DNA from: an uncultured Schwartzia sp.
GTDB taxonomy: Bacteria; Bacillota; Negativicutes; Selenomonadales; Selenomonadaceae
Direction: 5' to 3'
Assembly (NCBI GenBank): GCA_905373705.1
Contig: CAJPUA010000011.1
Span: 1 to 12,762 of the forward strand
Length of the DNA: 12,762 bases
Made by a program: the position numbers and the translations under genes. Shown here in pieces: positions 6,289 through 12,762 of this stretch (its first letter is position 1; the number at the start of each line of letters is the position of its first letter). Under the pieces are notes generated by a model. The model was not told where the DNA came from. It worked only from the letters and a program-made list of their open reading frames with translations, and searched no databases.

Positions 6289-6292
6289 TCAC
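5918..6292 (-). CDS. Putative inner-membrane spanin (i-spanin, Rz-like)
   Basis: A 124-residue frame starting with GTG at 6292, 6 bases after GGAGGT (6299-6304) and 15 bases after the endolysin stop. Residues 7-25 (YYIAATVVVLAFAIGWFLL) form an N-terminal membrane anchor with a short positively charged cytoplasmic side (NEKVK). The remainder is a charged, Arg/Glu/Asp/Ala-rich helix with heptad spacing (AAQRIEEANSRAEERIAGAQ), as expected of the periplasmic part of an i-spanin such as lambda Rz. It differs from Rz in having no embedded C-terminal Rz1; instead, almost its entire length is encoded inside the frame of the second spanin-like protein. Location after holin and endolysin supports a lysis role. 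Both frames look coding, but one could be a shadow. Confidence 0.72.
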   Translation of the reverse strand: MNEKVKYYIAATVVVLAFAIGWFLLREPDVSNQRDAADGVRESLDRAGSEQRRADDALERIESGIDRSDEAAQRIEEANSRAEERIAGAQERIRDGQKIAGDSERRIKESQRILQSVREGARKD

Positions 6293-6304
6293 AACGACAC
6301 CTCC
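6286..6304 (-). promoter_or_regulatory. Shared ribosome binding site serving two start codons in different frames
   Basis: GGAGGT (6304-6299) is followed after 6 bases by GTG (6292) and after 10 bases by ATG (6288), arranged as GTGAATG. Both distances are usable, so one site could start both spanin-like frames. The spacing to GTG is closer to the optimum, but ATG is the stronger codon, so the two products may be made in comparable amounts. Confidence 0.75.
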
Positions 6305-6307
6305 GCT

Positions 6308-6877
6308 TTATTCAACGCCCAACCCTTCCACATATTCCAGCGTGCGCTCTGCACGGTTTGCGTACCCCTCGGCATATTCCTCGCAGGCCGCCGCTTCCGC
6401 GTACTCATCGCGGAACGTCTCCGCGCAGACTTCAATGTCATTCATGTCGTAACCCCGCCGCAACCTGTTATAAACAAACCGACACACGACGGACGTCGAC
6501 GTCGGGCACCACATCCCCGCGTAGACGACACACGCTGGATCGTCGAAACCAGCGACGTCCAAAAGCTCATCCACATAGTCAAGGCAGTCTTCGGAAAGTT
6601 TCTGTAGCTGCGCTTCCTGCCCTTCGGGGCTGTCGAGAAGCTCGGACAATGCCTCGAGCTCGTCGGCTTCTTCGATGTCCGAATATTCCCGGCCGACGTA
6701 TTTACTGCCGCCAGGAATCATCCGCAGTAAATCATCGGCTCGCCCGCCTTCCCATTGACTGACGCCAAGTGACGGATAATCCCCTGCGGTCGAGCATGAG
6801 ACGGCGTCGTAGCCGCCTTCAATCCCAGTTTCGATTAAGCCCTCGGCGACAAGCCGCGCCATTTCTTCTCTCGTCAT
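6308..6877 (-). CDS. Putative endolysin (peptidoglycan hydrolase, lysozyme-like fold)
   Basis: A 189-residue, strongly acidic protein. Near the N-terminus, GLIETGIEGGYDAVS (13-27) and DYPSLGVSQWEGGRADDLL (33-51) match the pattern 'EGxYDxV...LSxGxxQWxGxRAxxLL' that I know from peptidoglycan-hydrolase-like domains of Firmicutes and their phages; Glu20 is a candidate catalytic acid. A mid-region (about 110-138) has ACVVYAGMWC and a hydrophobic helix. There is no signal peptide, so it would be stored in the cytoplasm until the holin opens the membrane. Its ATG overlaps the holin stop (ATGA) with GGAGGG upstream, and the spanin frames follow 15 bases later, which strongly supports the assignment by context. 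The cell-wall bond it cuts cannot be read from the sequence. No separate wall-binding repeat is obvious. Confidence 0.78.
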   Translation of the reverse strand: MTREEMARLVAEGLIETGIEGGYDAVSCSTAGDYPSLGVSQWEGGRADDLLRMIPGGSKYVGREYSDIEEADELEALSELLDSPEGQEAQLQKLSEDCLDYVDELLDVAGFDDPACVVYAGMWCPTSTSVVCRFVYNRLRRGYDMNDIEVCAETFRDEYAEAAACEEYAEGYANRAERTLEYVEGLGVE

Positions 6878-7401
6878 TTTTTTAGTCCCTCCATTTTCTT
6901 TTCTAAAATCTCATGCAGGCGCGCGGCCTCTTCGACCCCGGCGTCCTGTAAATTCTCAACCACGCTAATAAGTTCAGCGATAGACAAATAGCCAACCAAG
7001 AGTACCACCGCCCATGTAGGCTTTTGCAGCACCTGCATCATCAAATCAATAACTTCACCGGCAAACACCACTAAGATGTAGACGATAATTTTCCCAAGGA
7101 AGCGGTGCTTTATTTCGCTTGACTTGATATATCGAGCTTCTCTGGCATTGTACATATTCAGCACGCATGCCCAGAACGACGGGTTTTTCCTCCGACGGCT
7201 TTTTATCAAATACTGCCGAGACAGTGCAATCCATTTCGATATCAGATCGACAATTACAAGTCCCGTAAAAGCCAGCAAGAGCTGCGCGTGTAGATTAAAC
7301 ACAATGGCGATAAACAACGCCCCCACGCATTTCACAAGCCAAAAATCCGATAATTCATAAACATGTGCTTGTATGTATTTCCCAAGTTCCGTAAAATTCA
7401 T
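6874..7401 (-). CDS. Phage holin (four membrane segments, TcdE/phi29-type holin_4 family)
   Basis: A 175-residue membrane protein. The ATG at 7401 is chosen over an in-frame ATG at 7440 because AGAGGGG lies 7 bases upstream of it. Predicted membrane segments by eye are about 20-36, 39-60, 102-122 and 128-147. LLLAFTGLVIVDLISKW (41-57) has the small-residue/Asp pattern of this holin family's core, and IAELISVVENLQDAGVE (141-157) matches its conserved C-terminal 'ExxSxxEN...G' motif. A basic loop lies between segments 2 and 3 (IKSRRRK, 66-72), longer than in typical members, which are nearer 130-150 residues. It would form membrane holes that release the endolysin encoded next (4-base overlap). 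A terminator just upstream (7491-7514) separates it from the tail genes, and no clear private promoter is seen. Confidence 0.88.
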   Translation of the reverse strand: MNFTELGKYIQAHVYELSDFWLVKCVGALFIAIVFNLHAQLLLAFTGLVIVDLISKWIALSRQYLIKSRRRKNPSFWACVLNMYNAREARYIKSSEIKHRFLGKIIVYILVVFAGEVIDLMMQVLQKPTWAVVLLVGYLSIAELISVVENLQDAGVEEAARLHEILEKKMEGLKK

Positions 7402-7490
7402 TTTATGTCCCCTCTTTTCGTATGTACTCTCAATGCACAAAAGCGCTGTTCGGTGCGCGAATCCTTTTCATTTCCATCTCCCTTTCCCGC

Positions 7491-7514
7491 AAAGAAAAAA
7501 CCGCCCTGCGGCGG
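7491..7514 (-). terminator. Rho-independent terminator between tail genes and lysis genes
   Basis: CCGCCGCAGGGCGG (7514-7501) gives a 5-bp GC stem with a GCAG loop, followed by TTTTTTCTTT (7500-7491). It begins two bases after the stop codon of the SPRY gene. The stem is short, so termination may be partial; holin expression could rely on read-through. Confidence 0.7.
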
Positions 7515-7516
7515 CC

Positions 7517-8788
7517 TTAAGGCGCTTTTGCGCCCATACTGTAATTGATTTTGTAATTTCCATCAGCGTAGAGCTTGACTTGCAGCACATCATTCAGGGG
7601 GTATCCATAATCATAGACGGTTCCATGGAGTGCGCTTTTCCAAATCCCTTTCATGTTGGCCGTAAACGTGAGTTTGTCTACGTTGCAGGTTTCTGTCAGC
7701 GTAGCTGCGACCATGCAATAGGCAAACCCCACGCCGCCGTCCACATAGTCTAAAATCTCCTGCCACGCTTCTGCCGGGATGAGTTGGACGTCGGCAGCGT
7801 TCATCGCGGTGTTGATAAAACTATCCGCAGATGTCATGTCAATGTCTTTCCATTTGGCGGCGACAAGGTCATAGGTTTTGTAGTGGTTGAGATCAGTGGT
7901 TACGCCTACTTTTACCGCTGCTGCACCGCTGACCGTGCTGGTGATACTGGCCTTGGTCAAGGTCTCAAAGTTACCGAGGCGGATGAGCTTCTTTGGCGTT
8001 ACAACCTTTTCTTTTTTCAGTCCTTTTACCATCCCCCGCACGTTGCTATTTTGCGGGTATAAGCCACATATCTTAAAGGGATCGGCGAAACTCTTTAATG
8101 TCTCTGTATTCGCCTCTTCCTTCACCGATTGCAGCGCGTTGACTTTATCCGCCTTGGATAGCGACGACCAATGATCCGATAGCTTCGTCAGGGTTTGCGT
8201 CCCTTCTTCGGTAATGCCGTAGGCGACGTCTTTGTCCGTCACATATACGGTTTGCCCGCCATAATCGCAAACCGGCGTAAACCCAACGGGGCATGGATTA
8301 GTAAAGGCTGATTCACCGAAATTCATTGTGATATCAACCGGGCTATTGTTGTAAGAATCGCTTCCCCAGCTATTATTGCTGACGACAAAATAGTAATCTC
8401 GGCCGAAATCAAATGCCGTGTCCTTGGTGTATAAGAGCGTCCCGCTGATATACAGGAGCATTTTTTTGCTCTCAAAATCAAGGCCGATGCCGATATACCC
8501 AGACCACGGAACCCATAGCAAATTGACTGTACTGCCTATTTGATCATACAAATACAGCCTGTTATACGAGCTTGACGACGAAATAAGCATGTATGCTACG
8601 TTAAACAGCGCGTGATCTTTCGTCGCGATTCCAATAAAAGCTCCCGAATCTTTTGACGAGTTATGATGTGCAAAGGCATATTCAAAATATTGCCTGCCAC
8701 TGCACAGAGCGGGCTTATCGGAAAAATAGGTAGGCGTGTATCGCGTTATCGTTTTTAATAACTCACCATCAAAGCGAATTTTTCTCAT
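7517..8788 (-). CDS. SPRY-domain tail fibre / receptor-binding protein
   Basis: A 423-residue protein. Residues about 30-175 read as a SPRY (B30.2-like) beta-sandwich: GYIGIGLDFESKKMLLYISG (98-116 region), FDFGRDYYFVVS (126-137) and ITMNFGESAF, then PVGFTPV (153-173), match the family's 'GxxxDxxxxxxxxYxxG ... Y ... NFG ... P.GFxP' order. SPRY domains in phage tails are thought to help host recognition. The remainder (about 180-423) contains TTDLNHYKTYDL, AYCMVAATLTETCNV and LQVKLYADGNYKINYSMG, seen in other Firmicutes phage tail proteins of unknown detail. The ATG overlaps the previous stop (ATGA), with GAGGGGG upstream. It is the last tail gene, directly before a terminator. Exact receptor unknown. 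Confidence 0.82.
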   Translation of the reverse strand: MRKIRFDGELLKTITRYTPTYFSDKPALCSGRQYFEYAFAHHNSSKDSGAFIGIATKDHALFNVAYMLISSSSSYNRLYLYDQIGSTVNLLWVPWSGYIGIGLDFESKKMLLYISGTLLYTKDTAFDFGRDYYFVVSNNSWGSDSYNNSPVDITMNFGESAFTNPCPVGFTPVCDYGGQTVYVTDKDVAYGITEEGTQTLTKLSDHWSSLSKADKVNALQSVKEEANTETLKSFADPFKICGLYPQNSNVRGMVKGLKKEKVVTPKKLIRLGNFETLTKASITSTVSGAAAVKVGVTTDLNHYKTYDLVAAKWKDIDMTSADSFINTAMNAADVQLIPAEAWQEILDYVDGGVGFAYCMVAATLTETCNVDKLTFTANMKGIWKSALHGTVYDYGYPLNDVLQVKLYADGNYKINYSMGAKAP

Positions 8789-9879
8789 GATAGATAGGCC
8801 CCCTCAAACACTTTGTAGTCTCCAATACGGATAAACGCACTCTCGGCGATATAGTTTCCTTCTGTTGTCAGCGATACAGTCGCCGGGGATGAATAGTTGA
8901 TCTTCGGATGCATCGTCCCATCAAAAACTACCGTTTCCGTATGGAGAAAGTCCGATTCATCGTCGTTCATAAAATCGCACTCAGTCAAGACCTGCCCTGC
9001 CGCTCCGGCTTCAAACTTTAAGACCTCGATCGGCGGCAGACAGAAGGTTCTTGTCTTATTGATGGCGATATCGACGACTTTGGGGGCGGCGGGCGTGGCG
9101 GTGACGTTCAGCTTCGTAATCTGGCTATATCCGCCGTTACTGCCGATAACCGTCTGGTCGCTGCCGATTTTCTTCCAATACCCTGCCTCTTCGTCTTGCG
9201 CAAAATCTCCGCTGGTATGGGCGACAAGGCACATGTAAAGATTATCCCCATAGCGCACAAGCTTATTGACGGGATACGGCGTATTCGTTTCCCAAGGCAC
9301 CGCTTTTCCCATATCCTCACTGCTGGCTCCGCCGCTTCCGCTGCCGATACGTTTCAGCTCGCAGGTCATCGTCCCGCTGGTGGCCGTCGCCCCTTCCGTC
9401 GTATCATTCGGCACTTTTGCGGCGCTGGTTCCCGCCGTTATGACCTGCCAATAGCCCCACGAAGGCGTCGTTGGCGTGCGGAACACGTCGCCCTCCCCAT
9501 AGGCGGTGTCCGGCAGAAACTTCTTCCAAAGCTGCCAATCGTCAACCTCTTTTGAAGCGGTGAGACGGCGCAGTATGAGCGAACAGGTGCCGTCCGTGGC
9601 CGTGTCCCCTTCGCCATGTCCCACCGGCTCCGTATCGCCGGATGTGCCGGGATTCGTTACCTCCCAGAATCCCCAAGTAGGGATCGTCGTCGTACGAAAG
9701 ACGTCCTGCTTTTGGTAAGCTGTTCCCGGATGCCACATTGGCCAATGCGCGTTACTGTCCGCGTGCTTTTTGTGGAGTGCGTTTTTATCGATCTGTATCA
9801 AGGCGGCGTTAAATTGCGCCGACAGCAGCGGCTTCGAGGTGTCAATCAAAGGGATGGAAAGATTTGTTGTGTTGCTCAT
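8785..9879 (-). CDS. Tail fibre-like protein with repeated carbohydrate-binding-like modules
   Basis: A 364-residue protein starting MSNTTNLSIP. An upstream in-frame start (9981) would lie deep inside the tail-tip gene, whereas AAAGGA precedes the ATG at 9879. Residues 16-34 (KPLLSAQFNAALIQIDKNA) resemble the N-terminal tail-attachment segment common in fibres. Two related modules follow, about 46-106 and 115-178, each with W-x2-W...TAY...DVFRT...P-x-WG(F/Y)W-x-V; a third, shorter one (196-238) reads PWETNTPYPVNKLVRYGDN, then YMCLVAHTSGDF and GYWKKIG, the pattern of CBM5/12-like chitin/glycan-binding modules. A Gly/Ser linker (179-187) separates modules 2 and 3. The C-terminus is beta-rich. 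The protein probably binds cell-surface glycans. It sits 4 bases after the tail-tip gene and overlaps the SPRY gene by 4. Confidence 0.83.
   Translation of the reverse strand: MSNTTNLSIPLIDTSKPLLSAQFNAALIQIDKNALHKKHADSNAHWPMWHPGTAYQKQDVFRTTTIPTWGFWEVTNPGTSGDTEPVGHGEGDTATDGTCSLILRRLTASKEVDDWQLWKKFLPDTAYGEGDVFRTPTTPSWGYWQVITAGTSAAKVPNDTTEGATATSGTMTCELKRIGSGSGGASSEDMGKAVPWETNTPYPVNKLVRYGDNLYMCLVAHTSGDFAQDEEAGYWKKIGSDQTVIGSNGGYSQITKLNVTATPAAPKVVDIAINKTRTFCLPPIEVLKFEAGAAGQVLTECDFMNDDESDFLHTETVVFDGTMHPKINYSSPATVSLTTEGNYIAESAFIRIGDYKVFEGAYLS
9346..9744 (-). repeat. Two tandem related modules within the fibre gene
   Basis: The segments 9744-9562 and 9537-9346 encode two diverged copies of a module of about 62 residues. 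Shared features are W-x2-W at the start, GTAY/DTAY, DVFRT, a P-x-WG-aromatic-W motif, a TAT-x-G-T segment near the end, and a final basic 'LRRL/LKRI'. The duplication is visible at protein level and suggests a linear array of ligand-binding units. Confidence 0.75.
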
Positions 9880-9883
9880 ATTG

Positions 9884-12762
9884 TCACGTCCTTTCTTCGA
9901 TGGTTGTCCCGTTCCATGCGTAGCTCTGCACCTGTCCGCCGGAAGCCGCCGGAACGTAGAAGGAATTAAAGGCAAAGCCATTCTGCATCGTATAGGTATC
10001 GTACTGCTCTTTCCCCGTCACGATAAGGATATCGCCGGTGGCGGCATATCGCTTCCCGTCATGGCCATAAATGCCATCGGCGGATGGTGTACCGATGAGG
10101 AAGATGGGCATATTCTCATACATGACAGTGGTTTCGCCCGCCATCGGCCCCGCAGGAGCCACGATTCTATCCCCGCCGCTCCATTCTTTCATCCGCTCCA
10201 TGGCGGCTGCGGCGTTCGGCACGATGTCCACTAACGTAGGGATCGTCCATGTAAACGTCCGCTGCTGCGGTTGATACGACAAGAGGCCATCCCGCCGGGC
10301 GTAAAGTTTCGCCGTAACGGTGAGGGAAAGGTCTTTTATGCCTCGGCAGAATGCCTCCCATGTCACCACCGCCGGAGCCTTGTCAAAAGGAAACCGCGCC
10401 ATCTCCGCCCCATTCGTCATTTCCACGAGGTAATCCGTCCCCGCCTCGACCGCGAACTCCGCCTTCCCCCAATACTCCACCGCATCGTCCTGCGATACCA
10501 TGCCGAGGCTCTGGCGATTATTGCGCGGGACAAATGCAATGGTGAGATCGCCGACAATCTTCTCTACGGTATACGCTTCCGTATGATTGCGGTCGCTTAG
10601 CCGGACGCGGCCGGGAACCGAAGGCCGTATACTGCGCTTTCGGGTCTTAAACGTCTGTGCCTTGGCGTAGTCAAATTCCTCCGTATGCGTGATGGAGGAG
10701 GTCAGGATATTGTACGCCTCGGTGACGGCCGTTTTCGAGCGGCAGACGGGGCCGGTTCCGGTGACGAGAAGATACTTCCCCGCCGATACGAAGAACACAT
10801 TGGCCATCGCGTTATGACGGGCCGGAACCGTATCGCACACGCCCCGCAAGATCCCTTTGATCTGCCAATGGCCGTTGGGCAGTTCAAGGAGCGTGCTGTA
10901 AGCGATGATCTCGTCGTCGATGAGAAGGAGACGGCTTCCCTGCCGTGCCGTCGCGATATCGGCGACCACGCTTGAGGGAAGGTCTTTAATGCCCCCGAGG
11001 TCGGATATCTCAAATCCAACGAGGTCTTCCACCGCCGAAAATTCTTCAAGGCCGTAAATCAATCGCCCGGTCGGCGTCCACTTGCTGAGGCTGGCCGTAC
11101 TCTCAAAGCTGCCGTCTTCCGGCTTGCGCCATACCGTCCAGAGCGTCGTATCGATAGACGGCAAGGCAGCAAAAGCGGCGACGTAGGTATCGTTGTCCGT
11201 GACCAATTCATAGGGCATTTCAAGATAGCGAAAGTCCTGCGCCCCGGTGGGGAATTTCTCTTCCGGCTTCCATTCCGTCGAGCCGGAATATTCAAACTCA
11301 CTCTTGGCAAGTCCCCAGATATCCTCCATGCCTTCCAGCCGGATTTCCCCTTCCGTCAGCTTGGACACGTCCACATCGGTCACCCGGATGAGCATATTTT
11401 TAATGCCGTACGGTTTCCAGTTCAGGAGAACGACGTCGCCGATGCGGACATCGTAGATCTGCCGGTTGCCGGTGATGGACACCGTAGCCAATGGGAACGC
11501 CTGCGTATGGAGTTCCCGCTTCGCCGCCCAAAGGGCATTGACCGCCGTGGTGAAATAAGTGTAGCTGTAAGATTTTACTGTCTGTACCCCGCTGTTTATC
11601 TCAATCGCCGCCGGGTCTTGGGTAGGAACGCTGGCTTGCTCGTATTTCGCCTCTGCCGCCGTGAAATCGACGGAAACCTTGCTGACGATCTGCGACCAGT
11701 CAAGCCGGGTAAAGGTGACCTGAGCGCAGTTGGAGGTATCCAGCCGCAAGCAGGAAGAAACGTCGTAATCGTCCCGGATGAGCTTAAAGACTAACTTCCC
11801 AGTGTGCGGATCAGAAAAGCGGGCCGCATTGATATGCTCGCAGATGTTATCAATGAGGGTCTGCCCTTTCGTTAGGCTGTTTAGCTGTACGCTAATGCCC
11901 AGGCCCTCTTCTTTCAATGTTTTTCCCATAGCGACGAGGGCTTCAAGGTCGATATCCTCCGGGTTTTCCGCCAAACCCCAGTCGCGGTTCGTTAAGATCT
12001 CGTAAATGGCTTCTGCCGGGTTTGCATCCTCGCCGATTTGTCCCAATCCGAGAGTATCAGGACAGTTTTGCAGTTCAATCCAGAGCGCCGGAATCGTCGC
12101 CTGTTTTCCAATGTAAGCCGTAGGTACGACCATGCTGACAAAAGGCCGATAAGCCGTTGTCAGTCCGCGAAGCTCCTCCTGCACCGTCGCTTGGCTCATC
12201 TGCTTTACCATCCATGGATCCGTTCCCTGTGTCTCTCCGCCGAGGTAGAGATGAAGATCCCCGACGAACCCCCCCTGCTCATCCGGGCCGCCGAAAAGCT
12301 CCTCGTTATTTATAGAAACGGAAAACACCGCGCCACTTTGTCCTTCCCGGCTGATATCGCCATTCCAGACATCCTTCTCATTGAGATAGATGTGCCGGAC
12401 GCGCATATTTTCCCCCGACCAGCTGATGAGATATTGATAGCCAAGATAATACTTAAATCCCTTCTGCACCGTCGTCTTGAGATTGCGTCCGTTGATGAGC
12501 CAGTTGAGGAGCCAGATAAAGAGCATCCAAACAAGTTTCGGCGTCAAATCATCCTTGGTCGTTCCTTCGCCGCTTGTAGCTCCGGCTCCGCCCGATGTTT
12601 TGACCGGCTGTCCCGGATGGGAACGCCCGGTTGTAGGGGCCGTAATTACCTGCATGATGAGCGACAAGACCAGCGGCCAAGCGTTAAATTTCGCATGGGC
12701 CGCGTAGGTCTCCGTGTATGGCTTCGCGCTAAAGTCACCGAAATAGGCGACAATGGGCGATT
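9884..12762 (-). CDS. J-like tail tip / host-specificity protein (5' end outside window)
   Basis: The frame is open from the stop at 9884 to the right edge, giving 958 residues. A TTG at 12667 is in frame, but it lacks a ribosome binding site and the coding frame continues upstream (SPIVAYFGDFSAKPYTE at the edge), so the start lies beyond the window. The pattern NPAEAIYEILTNRDWGL (about visible residue 247) and RIGDVVLLNWKPYGI (about 440), followed by EGEIRLEGMEDIWGL, are hallmarks of the J-like hub/tip protein of siphophages. The N-terminus has a Gly/Ser/Thr-rich stretch and a Trp/Leu-rich hydrophobic segment (LVWMLFIWLLNWLI, about 76-89). The C-terminal third is beta-rich. The protein closes the tail tube and carries the fibre proteins encoded directly downstream; the next gene starts after 4 bases. 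Confidence 0.88.
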   Translation of the reverse strand, partial: SPIVAYFGDFSAKPYTETYAAHAKFNAWPLVLSLIMQVITAPTTGRSHPGQPVKTSGGAGATSGEGTTKDDLTPKLVWMLFIWLLNWLINGRNLKTTVQKGFKYYLGYQYLISWSGENMRVRHIYLNEKDVWNGDISREGQSGAVFSVSINNEELFGGPDEQGGFVGDLHLYLGGETQGTDPWMVKQMSQATVQEELRGLTTAYRPFVSMVVPTAYIGKQATIPALWIELQNCPDTLGLGQIGEDANPAEAIYEILTNRDWGLAENPEDIDLEALVAMGKTLKEEGLGISVQLNSLTKGQTLIDNICEHINAARFSDPHTGKLVFKLIRDDYDVSSCLRLDTSNCAQVTFTRLDWSQIVSKVSVDFTAAEAKYEQASVPTQDPAAIEINSGVQTVKSYSYTYFTTAVNALWAAKRELHTQAFPLATVSITGNRQIYDVRIGDVVLLNWKPYGIKNMLIRVTDVDVSKLTEGEIRLEGMEDIWGLAKSEFEYSGSTEWKPEEKFPTGAQDFRYLEMPYELVTDNDTYVAAFAALPSIDTTLWTVWRKPEDGSFESTASLSKWTPTGRLIYGLEEFSAVEDLVGFEISDLGGIKDLPSSVVADIATARQGSRLLLIDDEIIAYSTLLELPNGHWQIKGILRGVCDTVPARHNAMANVFFVSAGKYLLVTGTGPVCRSKTAVTEAYNILTSSITHTEEFDYAKAQTFKTRKRSIRPSVPGRVRLSDRNHTEAYTVEKIVGDLTIAFVPRNNRQSLGMVSQDDAVEYWGKAEFAVEAGTDYLVEMTNGAEMARFPFDKAPAVVTWEAFCRGIKDLSLTVTAKLYARRDGLLSYQPQQRTFTWTIPTLVDIVPNAAAAMERMKEWSGGDRIVAPAGPMAGETTVMYENMPIFLIGTPSADGIYGHDGKRYAATGDILIVTGKEQYDTYTMQNGFAFNSFYVPAASGGQVQSYAWNGTTIEERT

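Noticed and set aside
6358..6762. Plus-strand frame of 134 codons inside the endolysin gene.
   Set aside because: Composition is Arg/Pro/Thr/His-rich low-complexity, typical of the antisense of an acidic GC-rich gene; no ribosome binding site or family signature.
7430..7477. Tiny reading frame (MEMKRIRAPNSAFVH) upstream of the holin gene, with AAGGGAG before it.
   Set aside because: Only 13-15 codons, no recognisable leader-peptide features such as codon runs, and the purine-rich leader alone explains the apparent ribosome binding site.
9880..9981. Longer version of the fibre protein starting at 9981.
   Set aside because: It would overlap the tail-tip coding region by about 98 bases and has no ribosome binding site, while 9879 has AAAGGA and a normal 4-base gap to the previous stop.
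12655..12667. TTG at 12667 or ATG at 12655 as the start of the tail-tip protein.
   Set aside because: Neither has a ribosome binding site, and the frame stays open with sensible residues to the window edge.
1..12762. Looked for CRISPR arrays, tRNA genes, insertion sequences, integrase and attachment sites.
   Set aside because: No regularly spaced repeats, cloverleaf-like sequences, transposase or recombinase motifs, or paired direct repeats were seen by reading.

Overview
The window is a stretch of bacteriophage or prophage genome in which every supported gene lies on the minus strand, so it reads from right (late genes) to left (early-type genes). The proteins have a Firmicutes-phage character: strong GGAGG-type ribosome binding sites, a four-helix holin like the clostridial phage holins, and a SPRY-domain fibre. 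The lysis cassette nevertheless ends in what look like spanins, which are needed only against a host with an outer membrane. Together these point to a diderm Firmicute host of the Negativicutes (Selenomonas, Megasphaera or Veillonella type). The host is an inference. No integrase, attachment site, capsid or terminase gene is visible, so I cannot say whether the element is temperate or lytic.

In transcription order, 12762-7517 holds the tail tip: a J-like host-specificity/hub protein that runs off the right edge, a fibre with repeated carbohydrate-binding-like modules, and a SPRY-domain receptor-binding protein. A terminator follows. The stretch 7401-5842 is the lysis cassette: holin, endolysin, and two almost completely overlapping reading frames that share one ribosome binding site. 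Their start codons are 4 bases apart, and both encode a membrane or lipoprotein signal followed by a long coiled coil. A terminator with a GAAA loop closes this unit.

Two bases beyond that terminator's T-tract starts a consensus promoter (TTGACA, 16 bases, TATAAT) with a 15-base palindrome between its two boxes. It drives a self-contained three-gene unit (5745-4507): an unknown protein, a 64-residue helix-turn-helix regulator, and a second unknown protein, closed by its own strong terminator. This looks like an inserted, self-regulated accessory ('moron') unit, and its architecture resembles the anti-CRISPR/Aca arrangement.

A second promoter (extended -10) then starts the leftmost operon (4370 to beyond base 1): a zinc-finger protein with a possible HARP-like segment, a small unknown protein, a SNF2-type helicase, a 377-residue protein that may be a degenerate relative of the helicase motor, and a PP-loop PAPS-reductase-like enzyme cut by the left edge. 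The last three genes overlap by 55 and 62 bases, suggesting coupled translation and a shared nucleic-acid-related role. No stretch longer than about 140 bases lacks a gene. I saw no tRNA, rRNA, insertion sequence or CRISPR array.
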